DNA of 64,000 bases from Gliomastix tumulicola. Its lineage: Eukaryota; Ascomycota; Sordariomycetes; Hypocreales; Bionectriaceae. A program made the translations under genes and the position numbers. The notes under the pieces were generated by a model. It did no database searches, was not told the DNA's origin, and saw only the letters and a list, made by a program, of their open reading frames with translations. Every line of letters starts with the position of its first letter. Position 1 is the first letter of the stretch. The stretch covers positions 4,549,782 to 4,613,781 of the forward strand of contig BCHX01000003.1 in NCBI GenBank assembly GCA_001599755.1, written 5' to 3'. Positions 21,241 through 32,370 of this stretch are shown here, one piece after another.

Positions 21241-22837
21241 ATGGATCAGAACCAGAAGGAAGTCAAGGCCCCAGTGCCTGCCCACGACCAAGTCTCCGAT
21301 GGCCTGGAGATTGGAAGCTCCAGTGATGTCGTCAGCAAGTCGCTGGAGAAGGCCTATGGTAAGTGATGGCACTTGAAGATTGAGCTGCTAGCTCTTGGCT
21401 GACTATTTCGCAGTGCGGAAGATGGACATGTATCTCCTTCCATATCTCTCAGTCATGTACTTCTTCAATGCTGTCGACCGAGTACGTTATGTTACCTGAG
21501 TCGAACATCAAACGCGTCTGAATGTGACTAACAATATGCAGAGCAACCTCGGTAATGCTGAGACCGACGGCTTGAGCAAAGATCTCGGCTTCGTTGGCGA
21601 ACAATTCTCCCTTCTGATCCTGCTCTTCTACGTCCCGAACGGCCTGTTCGACCTGCCCCTCAACCTCCTCACCAAGAAACTTTCTGGTCGAATCGTGCTC
21701 CCTGGCCTGATGCTGGTCTGGGGTGCCGTCTCTATGATTCAGGTCGCCTGCAAGAGCTTTGCTAGTCTGCTCGTGTGCCGACTTCTTATCGGTGCCATGG
21801 AGGCTGGTTTCTTTGCTGGTGTCGTCTTCTACCTTACGCTGTTCTACACGCGCGGTGAGCTCGGCTTCCGCATCGCCATCTTCTTTGGTAGCGCTCTCCT
21901 TGCTGCTGCTTTCTCGGGTCTCATCTCGTTCGGTGTGTTTCACATCAACCATACCGCGATCACCGGGTGGCAGTACCTCTTCCTTATCGAGGGTGGACTT
22001 ACTGTGATATTCGCCGTCGTCGCCTTCTGGTGGCTTCCCGCGTCCCCCCAGACTGCCTGGTTTCTCTCGCCGGAAGAGAAGCATGCTATCCAGAACCGAC
22101 TCCTCCGTGACGGCTCTCAGTCTCTGGAGTCCGAGTTCAACTGGAAGGAGTGCTTCGCGACCTGGAACGACTGGAAGTTCTTCCCCTGGTGTGTGATCTC
22201 GTTCACGTACCCGGTCGCATTCGCCACGTCTGCCAATTTCCTGCCTCTGATCCTCCGGCGTCTCGGATACAGCACCGTCGTTACCAACCTTTTGACCGTG
22301 CCGCCCAACTTCCTGGGCTTCCTTGTCCTGCTCGGTGTCACTTTCAACTCGGATCGCAGGCGAGAGAGGACGTTCCACATCGTCGGTAGTCTCACGCTGT
22401 CCATGACGGGCCTCATTATCCTCGCTGCCATTGATGCCGAGAACACCAAAGGCGTGGCCTACTTCGCTGCCTTCCTCGTTGCAGCCGGTGCATACATCCC
22501 CAGCTGCCTCGTTCACTCCTGGCACAACAATAACAATGTCAATGAGAATTCACGTGCTGCGACGACCGGTCTTCTCGTCGGTCTCGGCAACCTTGGAGGT
22601 ATCCTTTCGTCAGCGACCTTCAGGACCACTTACGCGCCTCGTTATGCCCCGACGCTGATCGCTACTGCTGCATGCAACCTGACATGCATCTGCTTCACTC
22701 TGTGGCTCGGTCTGTGGATGCGCAGGGAGAACGCTAGGCGTGACAAGGAGCAGGGTGTTGTGCTCAAGGCCGAGGACGTCGATACCAGTCGGCTGGCTCT
22801 CGGAGAGAAGGATCCTCAATGGCGATATTTCATCTAA
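21241..22837 (+). CDS. hxnP: Dal5-type MFS permease, HxnP homologue
   Basis: Three exons, 21241-21358, 21414-21481 and 21542-22837, give 493 aa. It belongs to the anion:cation symporter (Dal5/Tna1) branch of the MFS. The signature RKMDMYLLPYLSVMYFFNAVDRSNLGNA spans both introns and keeps the characteristic D-R-x-N-L-G-N. There are 12 predicted membrane helices with a cytosolic loop between helices 6 and 7 (SPEEKHAIQNRLLRD). Yeast Tna1 and A. nidulans HxnP of this branch handle nicotinate or its derivatives, which fits the cluster. The expected site is the plasma membrane. The C-terminus (LGEKDPQWRYFI) is typical of Dal5 proteins. The minus-strand HET gene converges on it with 136 bp between stops. 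Confidence 0.87.
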
Positions 22838-22973
22838 ACGCTGACCTGCCACGTCTTCACGCGCTAGTTAGTCTAGGCACCCGCGCGCTTTATACTTTGT
22901 GTGTGATGGATGTCGGAGAATGCAGATGGAAAGGAGGAAGAAGTCAACATGGCCTGCTAAATCTATATGAATA

Positions 22974-24746
22974 CTACAATAAATGCACAGTTTGCAATTC
23001 CGTAACGCCGCTTATCATGCCTTCCATGATACTCCTAAGGTCCATTCTATCGGCGGGCTGGTTCTCAACAGAGATCTCCTCGGCACCTCCCACCAAGACG
23101 TAGAGGCCTTCATCGCCCTTCGGCCGCAAGACAAACAACCACTTCGCCCCGATCAAACACCACACCTCATCCCCTGGCTTACAAAGGCCTTGAGAGCGAA
23201 TGCAGTGGCCCTTATCAGTCCTGAAAGCTCCGTGCCGTGCATTGTTGTCCCACACGGGCAGTCCCTGTTTCATCGTGTCGACCTTGTGCCCGACCATTCT
23301 CAGCACGGCGGCTGCAGAGTCTCCTTGCGGTCGGATGGTGACTAGCGGCCGGAACCTGTCTGGCAATGGTTTGCGGAAAGACCGCGGAAGAAGGGCAAAC
23401 CCGTCAACCCGTTGAGACGCGCTGTCCGCCGTCCAATCTGGCGCCCAGGAGGGCAGCCGAGTTCCGCCATCGGGGCCATCCCCTCGCCATCCGACGGCAT
23501 AGGACAGGATGCCGAGGTCGCCGTCAAAGTTCACGATCCGTCGTGCCGTGTCTATCAGCACGTTCTCGAGCGTGTTCGACGCGCTGTAGTCTGCCGATAT
23601 CGCGTAGCCCCGATCGGCGAGTCCCAGGAATGCAAACACGCGGTCTCGCGGGTCGGAGCTGTGACAGTGTCTCGACAGAGAAAGCATCTTCTTCAGGTCT
23701 TCGTCGCCTCTCCATGTCTGCTTGATCCTGACCAGGGTCTCGACCCCAGCCATGGCATTCATCGCCATGTGGCCACGGCTCAACACATGCCAGAGCCATT
23801 GCTCCTCACGCTCGCTGACATCCCGCAGCTTTTGCTCCACGAAGCTGGGCTCGAAGTTGAACTTGAGGAGGTTGATGAGCACGCCAAACATGTACTCGCT
23901 AAGGGAGATGTCTCGTAGCGTGCGGAGCAGAGCCGGAAGGAACTTGGCGATGCTGCTCCATCCTATCGACTCGTCGCCGTGCATGAAGACCACGGCCGGC
24001 GAGCAGATAAACTCCTGCTGCACCCATGCTCGGCGCCACCATGGCAGCTCGAAGAAGTCGTAGAACGAGAGCCAGCCCTGCATGAATTTCTCATCGCCAA
24101 GGTTGTACAGCAAGGTCTTTCGGATGGCAATGTCGCTTGGCGGCGCCGCCTTGGATGCCCAGCGCTCTGCAGCGAAGAACTTCTCATCAAGCTTATCCAT
24201 CCATGCAATGGTAGATGACACCGCAGACCCTCCAGTCTCAGGCACCGGGGGGTCGCGGCCATCGAGGGAGAGGCTGACGATAGTCTCTCTGCAGTTGGAG
24301 TAGATATCGCGCATGAAGTTGACCTGGTGCGACCTCTCGTCGTCATTATGCTGATCGATGCATATCTGGTCGACCCAGATGAGAGGAAGCAACTGATCTT
24401 CGTCTTGAGGAGGAGGAGAACGTCTCCAAAGTGAGAGCACCTGCCTCAGAGCATACTCGAGGTTGGCGAAGACGTTGAATGGTATTCCCTCGACCAGGAC
24501 GCGACGGGAATTGTGCGGGCTGCCGGCAAAGTATGACAGGGCGTAGTACTTGCCCTTGACCTCCTCGAGCCGACGAAGGTGGAAGTGACAGCTGATGAGG
24601 TCATTTTCAATGGACAGCTGGACCAGGCGGATCTCGCGATGGCCAGGGTCGAGGTCTGTGTAGGCAAATTCGGAGTAGAACTCGGAGTTCTCGGGCGTGG
24701 AGAAGATCTTCTGCAAATATTTTGGGCCTGGTGCTGATCCATTCAT
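22974..24746 (-). CDS. HET-domain protein
   Basis: A single exon of 590 aa. The heterokaryon-incompatibility (HET) domain covers about residues 65-240. YYALSYFAG stands where most members read ALSYTWG, LIWVDQICIDQ is the second block, and QVNFMRDIYSNCRE the third. A later conserved stretch is DPRDRVFAFLGLADRGY, followed by ADYSAS. HET proteins control self/non-self recognition and can trigger cell death when hyphae fuse; which allele pair this one answers to cannot be told. It has no link to nicotinate metabolism and sits with the Clr5-ankyrin gene inside the hxn cluster. The loss of W in the ALSY motif is unusual but seen in divergent copies. Confidence 0.85.
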   Translation of the reverse strand: MNGSAPGPKYLQKIFSTPENSEFYSEFAYTDLDPGHREIRLVQLSIENDLISCHFHLRRLEEVKGKYYALSYFAGSPHNSRRVLVEGIPFNVFANLEYALRQVLSLWRRSPPPQDEDQLLPLIWVDQICIDQHNDDERSHQVNFMRDIYSNCRETIVSLSLDGRDPPVPETGGSAVSSTIAWMDKLDEKFFAAERWASKAAPPSDIAIRKTLLYNLGDEKFMQGWLSFYDFFELPWWRRAWVQQEFICSPAVVFMHGDESIGWSSIAKFLPALLRTLRDISLSEYMFGVLINLLKFNFEPSFVEQKLRDVSEREEQWLWHVLSRGHMAMNAMAGVETLVRIKQTWRGDEDLKKMLSLSRHCHSSDPRDRVFAFLGLADRGYAISADYSASNTLENVLIDTARRIVNFDGDLGILSYAVGWRGDGPDGGTRLPSWAPDWTADSASQRVDGFALLPRSFRKPLPDRFRPLVTIRPQGDSAAAVLRMVGHKVDTMKQGLPVWDNNARHGAFRTDKGHCIRSQGLCKPGDEVWCLIGAKWLFVLRPKGDEGLYVLVGGAEEISVENQPADRMDLRSIMEGMISGVTELQTVHLL

Positions 24747-25150
24747 CGTTTATTATCGATATTCGGATTCAACATGACGATGCAAGAAAGCAGTGAATGC
24801 TGATGTCCCTCGTGAAGATGAATAGCGAGACTGGCTGGATTTGGGAGCGAAAGCGGGGTGGGAAATCAGCCTCACAATTCGCCACCCAAGCACAGCCCCT
24901 TCACTATTTACCATTAGGTCAATCCGCTGCCATCCTTTGGGTCAGCCGGCAAGAAATTTGGATGTTTGCGAGAAAAGCCACTGGGGAGAGACTGGGTGCA
25001 GAGCAGCTTACTATTTGGCCTAGATTTTCAACTTGAAAAGCCCAACGACGTCGGGTCCAGTCCTCCACCCTGAGGCATCGCGAGACAGAACCCGCTGCAG
25101 TCTCAGGCGATGATACCCATCTCTCCACAGCGTACAGACATAGTATGTAG

Positions 25151-28100
25151 TTAAAAGCTCATTGGAGACGAGGCGTTTGGATATGGGAGGGTGCGGAGGT
25201 GTGTGGAAGATTTCCTCGCCATCAACTCTGCCACCAGTTCCTTGCAGCCAATATGTCCGTTCCGCTCAGCGAGTCGCATGGCTCTGTGGCATTGCTCGTC
25301 CTCAAAGTACCTTGGGTCCGCATCCCAAAGGAGGTTTATCATGTCAAACCGGCCGTTCTCGGCGGCGCCTTGCAAGGGCCAACGCCCGTATGGTCCGATT
25401 GGTGGCGGTACGTCATGTCGAGCTCCGTTCTCGATGAGAATCGTCGCCATCTCGCAGTTCCCATTGATTGCTGCAAATTGAAGTGCAGTCGCTCCACAGA
25501 GCTTGGGAGGTGCAGCGTTGATGTCGGCACCATAGTCTAGTAGCAACCGAACGATCGCAAGGTCGTCCACCTCGGCAGCTTTCTGGAGGGGGGTTCGGCA
25601 TATTCCACCTCGCGCTGGCTTGTTCACCTCTGCCCCATGATCCAACAGGAGCTGAACGATACCTGGAACCCCGGTTGTGATGGCTTCCAGAAGAGCAGTC
25701 CTTTTGCCATCTGCGCTATCTAGGTCGTCGGCCCACCACTCAGCATCAATGTCAATGTCTGGGAACATGAATCTCGTTATAACGTCGCAATTGCGTGTAT
25801 GAATTGCCAGGGTGAGGAGTGCGGCCTTGTGCGGGTTTCGCCCATGATCGACAGTCGGGCCTACAAGGTTCCAGCGAAAAACGTCGTCGAGAAAATGGGG
25901 TGATTCTGAGTAGTGCTTGAGTGCATGCGAAATGACATTTCGGCCATATCCTGGGCGCCCTTGGGGATATGCTCTCCAATATCGATCCAGGAGTGGCTGA
26001 ACCATCGATGGATAATAGAGTACTGCGCAGAATAAAGCGTCGTCGTTATCTGCTCTAGCACCCAGTGATACCAAGTCGTTGAGTGCCAAGGAGTCTTCAC
26101 ACTCGACGGCGGTTATTAATGCCTCATGGGCGCGATCGGTTGTCGGAAAATACTCGATCAGTCCGAGAAATATGTCTCTGCGCCCTTTCTCCAACGCAAG
26201 TTTACACATGCTTGCATCGGGCATGCTTATCAAGGGAGGGTGAGCTGCCCAAGGGTGAGCTGCCCAGACGTCGTCTAGGATTGTGTTCTCGTTGCATTCA
26301 AGGGCTCCTTGTAGCAGCCGACCGTCCGAGTGATCATCCCAAAGAATCTCGGGGACGCCAATTTCAAGAATAGCCTTCACAAATTCTGGCTTTCTCCTTT
26401 CCATCGCGACACGGAGTAAGTTGTCGCGCTGACGAGGGATCGCAACACCAGCTGCCAAGAGCTCCCAAGCAATACTACCGAAGTCATGAGTCAGAGCATG
26501 ATTTAAGGCCGTGCAAATATCAAAATCCTGCTCAAGAAGTTCAAAGTCGGGGTCGAGGGCCAATAGTGTCGTCGAGTAGCGCAAATTCCCAGCCTCGAGA
26601 GCCACAATGATAGCTTGACCGAGTATGCGGCCCCCGAAATGATTGAGGAGTCCTTCTTGCTCCAAAGCGCCAAGGCGGTTCTCATCCCCTGACCGCAGAG
26701 CAGCGAAGAAGGCAGTCGTGTCCATGATTTGGCTCTGGTAAAGATCAGGATTATGTTGCATGATCACATCAACAAATATCTGATTTCCGGCTCCCATTGC
26801 GTCACTGAGTCTGCGGTCCGGATCTGATGCGTATGGTAGTAAAGTTCGCGAAAGCTCATCATATCCACGCTCTATACAGATATCCAGGGAATGATCGACG
26901 TGACCCACAAGTCGAAACAAACGCCGAAACTCATCTGATCCTTGGCAAATGTCGAGCGTCGGCTTAATTATCTTCGTCGCGCTGTCCTCGTCAAGAAACT
27001 GTATAATCCCTTTGAACAAGTCTCCATTCATGAGAAGCCGTTGCGGTGCTTTGGAGGCGAGATCCTGGGCCAAAATGGTCGCGAGTCGTGTGTCGGTGAA
27101 TCTGAACAAACGCCTGTGTCTGGTGTCTCCCGAAACGGTACACCCATGTTCCAATAGAACATTAACTAAATGTAAAAATCTGTCCTCAAACGTCGACTCG
27201 CGATCATATGTCTCTACCAGCTCAATCAATAACTCCAGTATGTTGCCCAGAGAGCCCCTGTGACGACATAGGTCAGGCTTCTTGTTGATGAGGAACTCGA
27301 GGACATTATAAGATCGTTTGATGGTAGCAATCTCAAGCGGTGTATGATGACGACCAGCATAACGATACACAGTCGTGGTCGCATCAACCAACTTCCCTCC
27401 GATCAGGTACTGGACAACTGAAACATTGTCAGCTTCCAAGCCTGCTAGAAGTAGGTTCTCAGCGAAAGCCTTTGCCAAGGGGCCTGATTGAGTATTCAGA
27501 AACTCGATCACGACTTGCTGCATGTCGGCGTGCCTATTCAAGAACGCAAGAACGCCACCTGCTGGTATATTCTCGAGACCGGCAAAGCCGTTGACGACGG
27601 ACGCGATCAATCTGCTGTCGAAGCAAGCCTCGCGTGCTAGGCCATCTGAAAAATGGCTCAACTGGTTCCAGTTCTCTCCGGCAAGATTGTCTCTACAGCG
27701 GAGAAAGTCAAACTTGGGGAGAGTCGCCAAGCTGTCTGAGGATCGAATTGACTCATTCAGCGCGTTCGTGAACTTGAAGAGGAGGTCCCGATCGCTGGTT
27801 TTCGTCGACGACCATCTTAGGTGAATGCCTGAGAAGTTGAATTGTTAGCCGAGGTTCAATAACACAAGCCCTTCCTGGTACGATCTCACGTACCTTTGAG
27901 CATCCGATTTATGAGCTCGTTTGATGAGGAGGGCTTCAGCCAGCTGCATCGAGGGCGTAGATCTGTTGGGATCAAATGGGGCACCTCGCTCGGCTGAAGT
28001 TGGAAAAGATCGTTGTTGTGGTCGAGGTTTGGGGAGCCGACGATGTCAGTGATGAAGTCTAGCCAGTAAGGGCTCCCAATAAGTGGGCTGAATTGGTCTA

Positions 28101-28788
28101 GGCCTTCAAGTCGATGCGGTGCATTGCCGGGGTTTTGCGAATCCGAACGACCATTGGCAACATAGGAGTCGTTGTCAAGCCGTTGAAGTCCCAAGTTTTG
28201 ATTTGGCGCTGCTTCCACAGATGACCTTCGGATTTGGGAGCTGAGATAGAGAGTGTCCACGCTTGCTTCAGCAATAGGTCTAGGCAGGTCTTCAGTTCGA
28301 GCTATGCTACTATGACTGCGCAGAACTAGGCATTTCAATATCAGTAACGTGATGGACGATGATACGACAATAAAGAGTGACGCACCTAGTTGGTCTCCAT
28401 GGCCTCTTCCAAGTTTGTATCGACGCTGGGCTCTTCGTTGTCTCGATTCTGAGATAGTCGTAATAGTCTGGGGCACGTCGCCGCTCGGGTGCATTCCATT
28501 GATCCTGCGTTCCCAGTCCTGCTGCTTCAAGTTCTTGCTAGTCCCCCATTTTCGGAATCTCAATTCATATTGCGAAGGACTTGAGCTATGTCAGTCCTAT
28601 CCTGTAACAGAAAAGAAAGCAAAGTAATCGAGACGTAGGGCTACTCACGTGGCAATGAAGCCTTCTTTCTCCATCATCTCAAGGACGCCGTCGGTGCCTT
28701 GTAGTCTTCTCTCGCTGTAGAGTTCGAGTATTCGGCTTTTGTGCCTCTCCCACTCCTCATTGGGGATTCGCCGGGTTTCTGGAGGCAT
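25151..28788 (-). CDS. Clr5-domain protein with ankyrin repeats
   Basis: Four exons on the minus strand, 28649-28788, 28386-28579, 27894-28325 and 25151-27828, give 1147 aa. The N-terminal Clr5 domain is rebuilt by splicing: IPNEEWERHKSRILELYSER, then EKEGFIAT joined to PSQYELRFRKWGTSKNLK. A disordered linker follows. The large last exon holds divergent helical repeats and, at the C-terminus, clear ankyrin repeats (GIVQLLLDHGAEVNKPA, AIVRLLLDYGADINAAP, GNCEMATILIENGARHD). Clr5-ankyrin proteins are common in Pezizomycotina and presumed to be protein-binding scaffolds; no activity can be named. The 60-nt intron at 28326-28385 is a multiple of three. If retained it would add the hydrophobic segment LFIVVSSSITLLILKCL, so two isoforms are conceivable. 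Confidence 0.75.
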
Positions 28789-28985
28789 GGTCGTCGTGGC
28801 TTAGGCTGCAAAGGCCCAGGGACAGCGGAAATGGGCAGAGAAGGGCGCTTGGTGGCAGTGATACTTGTGACGTTTGGTCTATCGATGGGCACGGAGGAGT
28901 GCGGGTATCGCACTTTATAAGGTACGACAGTGCAAAACCGGATGCCCTTCTTAGGTACTTCACGCACTAGGTACCCAATATAGAT

Positions 28986-29027
28986 TGCTCAGGTTTTGCT
29001 GCTCAGGTTTTGGTGCTCAGGTTTTGG
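28986..29027. repeat. three tandem copies of a 14-bp unit
   Basis: The unit TGCTCAGGTTTTGG occurs three times head to tail at 28986, 29000 and 29014; the first copy differs in its last base. It lies upstream of the Clr5-ankyrin gene in a spacer (28789-29581) without genes. Further on, two related words, GGCCAAAATATCAGGTCAT (about 29069) and GGCCCAAATATTGGGTCAT (about 29157), resemble each other, so the spacer may hold the remains of a small element. Confidence 0.7.
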
Positions 29028-29581
29028 CCTCCTCCACTTTGGGGGCTGGACCTGGCTCCTCTCGGCCAAAATATCAGGTCATAGGAGGTCGCAGCAGGTC
29101 TGACCACCAAGTTTTGCCCGGCTTCGGTGCAGGCGTCGAGCCTCAACGATCTTACTGGCCCAAATATTGGGTCATGTCAGCTTTCGGTATTGCCTTCAGC
29201 CGTAAGCCTCCGCACCTGACTGGTTTTGGGCACCGACGCGGCCGTACCAAAAAAGGCCCAATGGGATTCCTGCGTAATTTTCTAGAGGTGTGTGTTCCGT
29301 TCTCTGATTCATGTCGAAGGATTGACACGCTCAAGACAAACTTGAAGAGCAAGGAATTCTCCAGTAGAGCTGAGAGATAGCATGGTTGGGCAAGAAGGGC
29401 CGAGGCCTCGACGTTTCGGACCTGCAGCAAATCATCACACGTGGCCAACGTGTTACCACTTATGCTTCACGACAGCCCTTGTCGACGGTAATACTCAAAA
29501 GCCGCCGGGTCGCAGCATCACATTTTTCGGGTCGGAGGGATAAGCTTATCAAATGATTCGATTGTCTGCGGGAATCAAGCC

Positions 29582-30450
29582 TCACCACATCGTCACTCCT
29601 CCATCCACACGGAAATCGGCGCCCGTGCAGTACCTACTCTCATCGCTGGCCAAGAACACACAGCAGCCTTTAATGTCGTCAGGCTCTGCTACCCGTCCAT
29701 TCATGATCTCGTCCTTCCAACCCTCCATCAAATGTGGAAAAGGCGCCGTCATCTCCTGTGATTCTGTTAGCAAACATCCACAAGCTGCACGACACAACCA
29801 GCGATAATCATACCGTCTTCACATAGCCAGGGCTTATCGAGTTCACCCTGATGCCGTACTTGACCATCTCCGCGGCAATCCCCGGGACCATGGCCTTGAC
29901 AGCGCCCTTGGTGCCGCAGTACGCTGAGCTCCGCTGCGATCGGATCGCCATGTGACTTGCTATGCTCGCCACCAAGATGATGCTCCCGGACTTCGTCCCA
30001 TTCTCGATCATGGCCTTTGCAGCCAGCTGTGCTGAGAAGTACACGCCCTTCGCGTTGACGTTGAACAGGCGCTCGAAGTCGGCCTCGGTCGTATCCAGGA
30101 ATTCGACGTTCTTGTTCACGCCTGCGCACGCGACCAAGATGTCCAGCTTGCCCTCGAAATCTTTCTTCACAGTAGTGAATACTGACTGCAAGCTTTCCAT
30201 GGATGTGACATCGGTCTTGTAGAATCGGATAGTGACCCCGTGCTGGGAGGAAAGGTCGGCGATCGGCGTAACGGGCTCGATGACATCGAGGAGAGCAATG
30301 TGAGCACCGGCCTCGGCGAGACCCTGGGCAAATGCCATTCCGCATCCCCGTGCTCCTCCGGTGACAACGGCCACCCGGCCCTGGAGAGAGAACTGCTCCT
30401 TGTCAGCTTGGCAGTCTGTGCGGCGAGTGCAGCTATCTCACCTTGCTCAT
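29582..30450 (-). CDS. hxnW: short-chain dehydrogenase/reductase, HxnW homologue
   Basis: Three exons on the minus strand, 30442-30450 (only MSK), 29814-30380 and 29582-29755, give 249 aa, the classical SDR length. The NAD(P) motif is VVTGGARGCGMAFA (TGxxxGxG, ~9-16). An acidic residue after beta-strand 2 (LLDVIE) suggests NAD preference. VACAGVN replaces NNAG, and the catalytic pair is YCGTK (~155-159) with the serine in LVASIASH. The ending TGADFRVDGGVTMW is typical. In the A. nidulans pathway HxnW is the ketoreductase-type enzyme acting on a piperidinone intermediate. It is divergent from hxnM over a 448-bp promoter with one copy of the cluster word. Confidence 0.83.
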
Positions 30451-30613
30451 CGTGAAAGAGAGAAATGAGTGATGTAGAGAGGAAATTGACGTCCTCGGCT
30501 ACTGCGAAGAGGAAAACACGCGACACTGCTGTAAGCTATGTCACTTTATGACATAAAGGGTGAAAATCTCCCGAATGCCGAGCGTAGGGGAGCACTGATT
30601 AAGTGTCATGCCC

Positions 30614-30627
30614 CTCCCCCACTCCAG
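30614..30627 (-). promoter_or_regulatory. copy of the cluster promoter word between hxnW and hxnM
   Basis: On the minus strand it reads CTGGAGTGGGGGAG and keeps the GAGTGGGGGA core, with TG in place of AA before it. It lies 164 bp from the hxnW start and 272 bp from the hxnM start. Confidence 0.5.
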
Positions 30628-30898
30628 ACACAAGCGTCCGAATGGAAAGTGGTGCACCCACGACAGCCAATGATAGCTCGCTGATAAAGCTGAGGTCCCT
30701 TGATTCATGATTTTTGTTATCGACCTTGGGTGTGACAGCTCGGAGAGGTGAGCTCATTGCCTGTTTGGTAAATAGCCTGGATTTGCCGAGCTTGCTTGCC
30801 TGTCGCATCACCAGCTCGTTACTCCCGACTCTCACCCACACCCACGATCTCCTCTCGCATTCGCCAACTTCGTCACCAGACACCACTGCAGCTTGAAA

Positions 30899-32052
30899 AT
30901 GGGCAAGAAGAAGGTTCTCGTTTGGTATGTATGCAGCGTCGCCAAGCCAGACTATCCATACTGACAATAGCAGCTACGGCGTCGACATCGACGCTGTCGC
31001 CGGTTGGCTGGGCTCGTATGGAGGCGAAGACAGCACCAGTGATATCAGCAGAGGTACGCAATGCCACCGAGGTTCCTAGTGCGCTTGACTAATACCCTCT
31101 CCTCAGGCCTCTGGGCTGGCACCATCGGCACCCGCCGCGTCCTCAAGCTCTTCGAAAAGTACAACATCAAGGCCTCCTGGTTCATCCCCGGCCACACCCT
31201 CGAGACCTTCCCCGAAGAGTGCGCCCTGGTCCGCGACGCCGGCCACGAGATCGGCCTCCACGGCTACTCCCACGAGAACCCGACCGAGATGACGCTCGAG
31301 CAGCAGCGCGACGTCCTCGACAAGAGCTTCCGCCTGCTGACCGAGTTCTGCGGGAAGCCTCCGCGGGGATCCGTCGTGCCGTGGTGGGAGTGCAGCAAGG
31401 AGGGCATGGACCTGCTGCTGAGCTACGGGATCGAGTACGATCACAGCATGAGCCATGAGGATTGCCAGATGTACTGGCTGCGGACGGGCGATACGTGGAC
31501 GAAGATTGACTACTCGAAGAAGGCGGAGGAGTGGATGAAGCCGCTGGTGAAGGGACAAGTGACGGGCCTGGTCGAGATTCCAGGAAGCTGGCACATTGAT
31601 GATCTCCCGCCCCTGACCTTCATGAAGAACTCGCCCAACTCGCATGGATGGGTGAACCCAAGGTATGCTAGCTGGCCACCACTTCTGGGAAGTAATCGCT
31701 AACATGGAAATCAGGGATCTCGAGGATATCTGGCGCGACCACTTCGACTACTTCTACCGCGAGTACGACGAGTTCATCTTCCCCATGACCATTCACCCCG
31801 ACGCCTCCGGACGACCTCACGCGCTTCTCATGCATGAGAGGCTCATCGAGCATATCAACAAGCACGAGGGAGTAGAATGGGTCACCATGGCTGAGGTAAG
31901 AAGCGACGCCAATGCCGTTTGTACCAGCGATTGCTAACTTGATGACCTAGATGTGTGACCATTTCAAGAGCAAGAACACACCGCCTCCCGGGGCCACTAT
32001 GCCGGCGGACAGGGACGAGGTGTTGGCTAGGCTAGGGATCAGCAAGAAATAG
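30899..32052 (+). CDS. hxnM: polysaccharide-deacetylase-fold cyclic imide hydrolase, HxnM homologue
   Basis: Five exons, 30899-30924, 30974-31053, 31107-31662, 31715-31895 and 31951-32052, give 314 aa; the introns are 49-55 nt. The NodB-like fold shows YGVDIDAVAGWLGSYGG (metal aspartates), IGLHGYSHENP (H-x3-H) and MTIHPDASGRP (catalytic-site histidine). Its relatives include bacterial cyclic imidases and allantoinase PuuE-type enzymes rather than secreted chitin deacetylases, and there is no signal peptide. In A. nidulans HxnM opens the ring of 3-hydroxypiperidine-2,6-dione to alpha-hydroxyglutaramate. The acceptor of intron 1 is a TAGCAG tandem; use of the second AG gives VLVCYGVD, which matches relatives, and use of the first would add one serine. 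Confidence 0.87.
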
Positions 32053-32370
32053 GGGCTGTTACGATAGATGAATACCATTGTGATTTAAATTCATAACCCA
32101 GCAGTCAACGTAGATGTATTCTTCAAGATTGATCCTACGTGACACTTAACTTCACCGGAGTCGTGCCGAACGACGAGAACAAGATGTCCAAGACAAGAGT
32201 CTAAAAGCTCGGTCATAGATCGAAGCAGGGAAACAAAATCAGGACAGAGCCTTGAACGAGCGATATATGACGATCTATAAGCATCCTTAGAAAGTTAAGT
32301 ACCTCTAAAGGCCTTTCTATCCTTGGCCTCGATACACTTTGGGATCTTTAGTAGACAGCATCTTCATCCA
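32053..32370. other. convergent spacer between hxnM and hxnN
   Basis: Only 3' flanking sequence for both genes is seen. There is no ORF, repeat or site of note. Confidence 0.4.

Noticed and set aside
21449..22525. Antisense ORF of 358 aa opposite hxnP
   Set aside because: Highly charged and low-complexity. The plus strand encodes a complete MFS protein with correct splicing.
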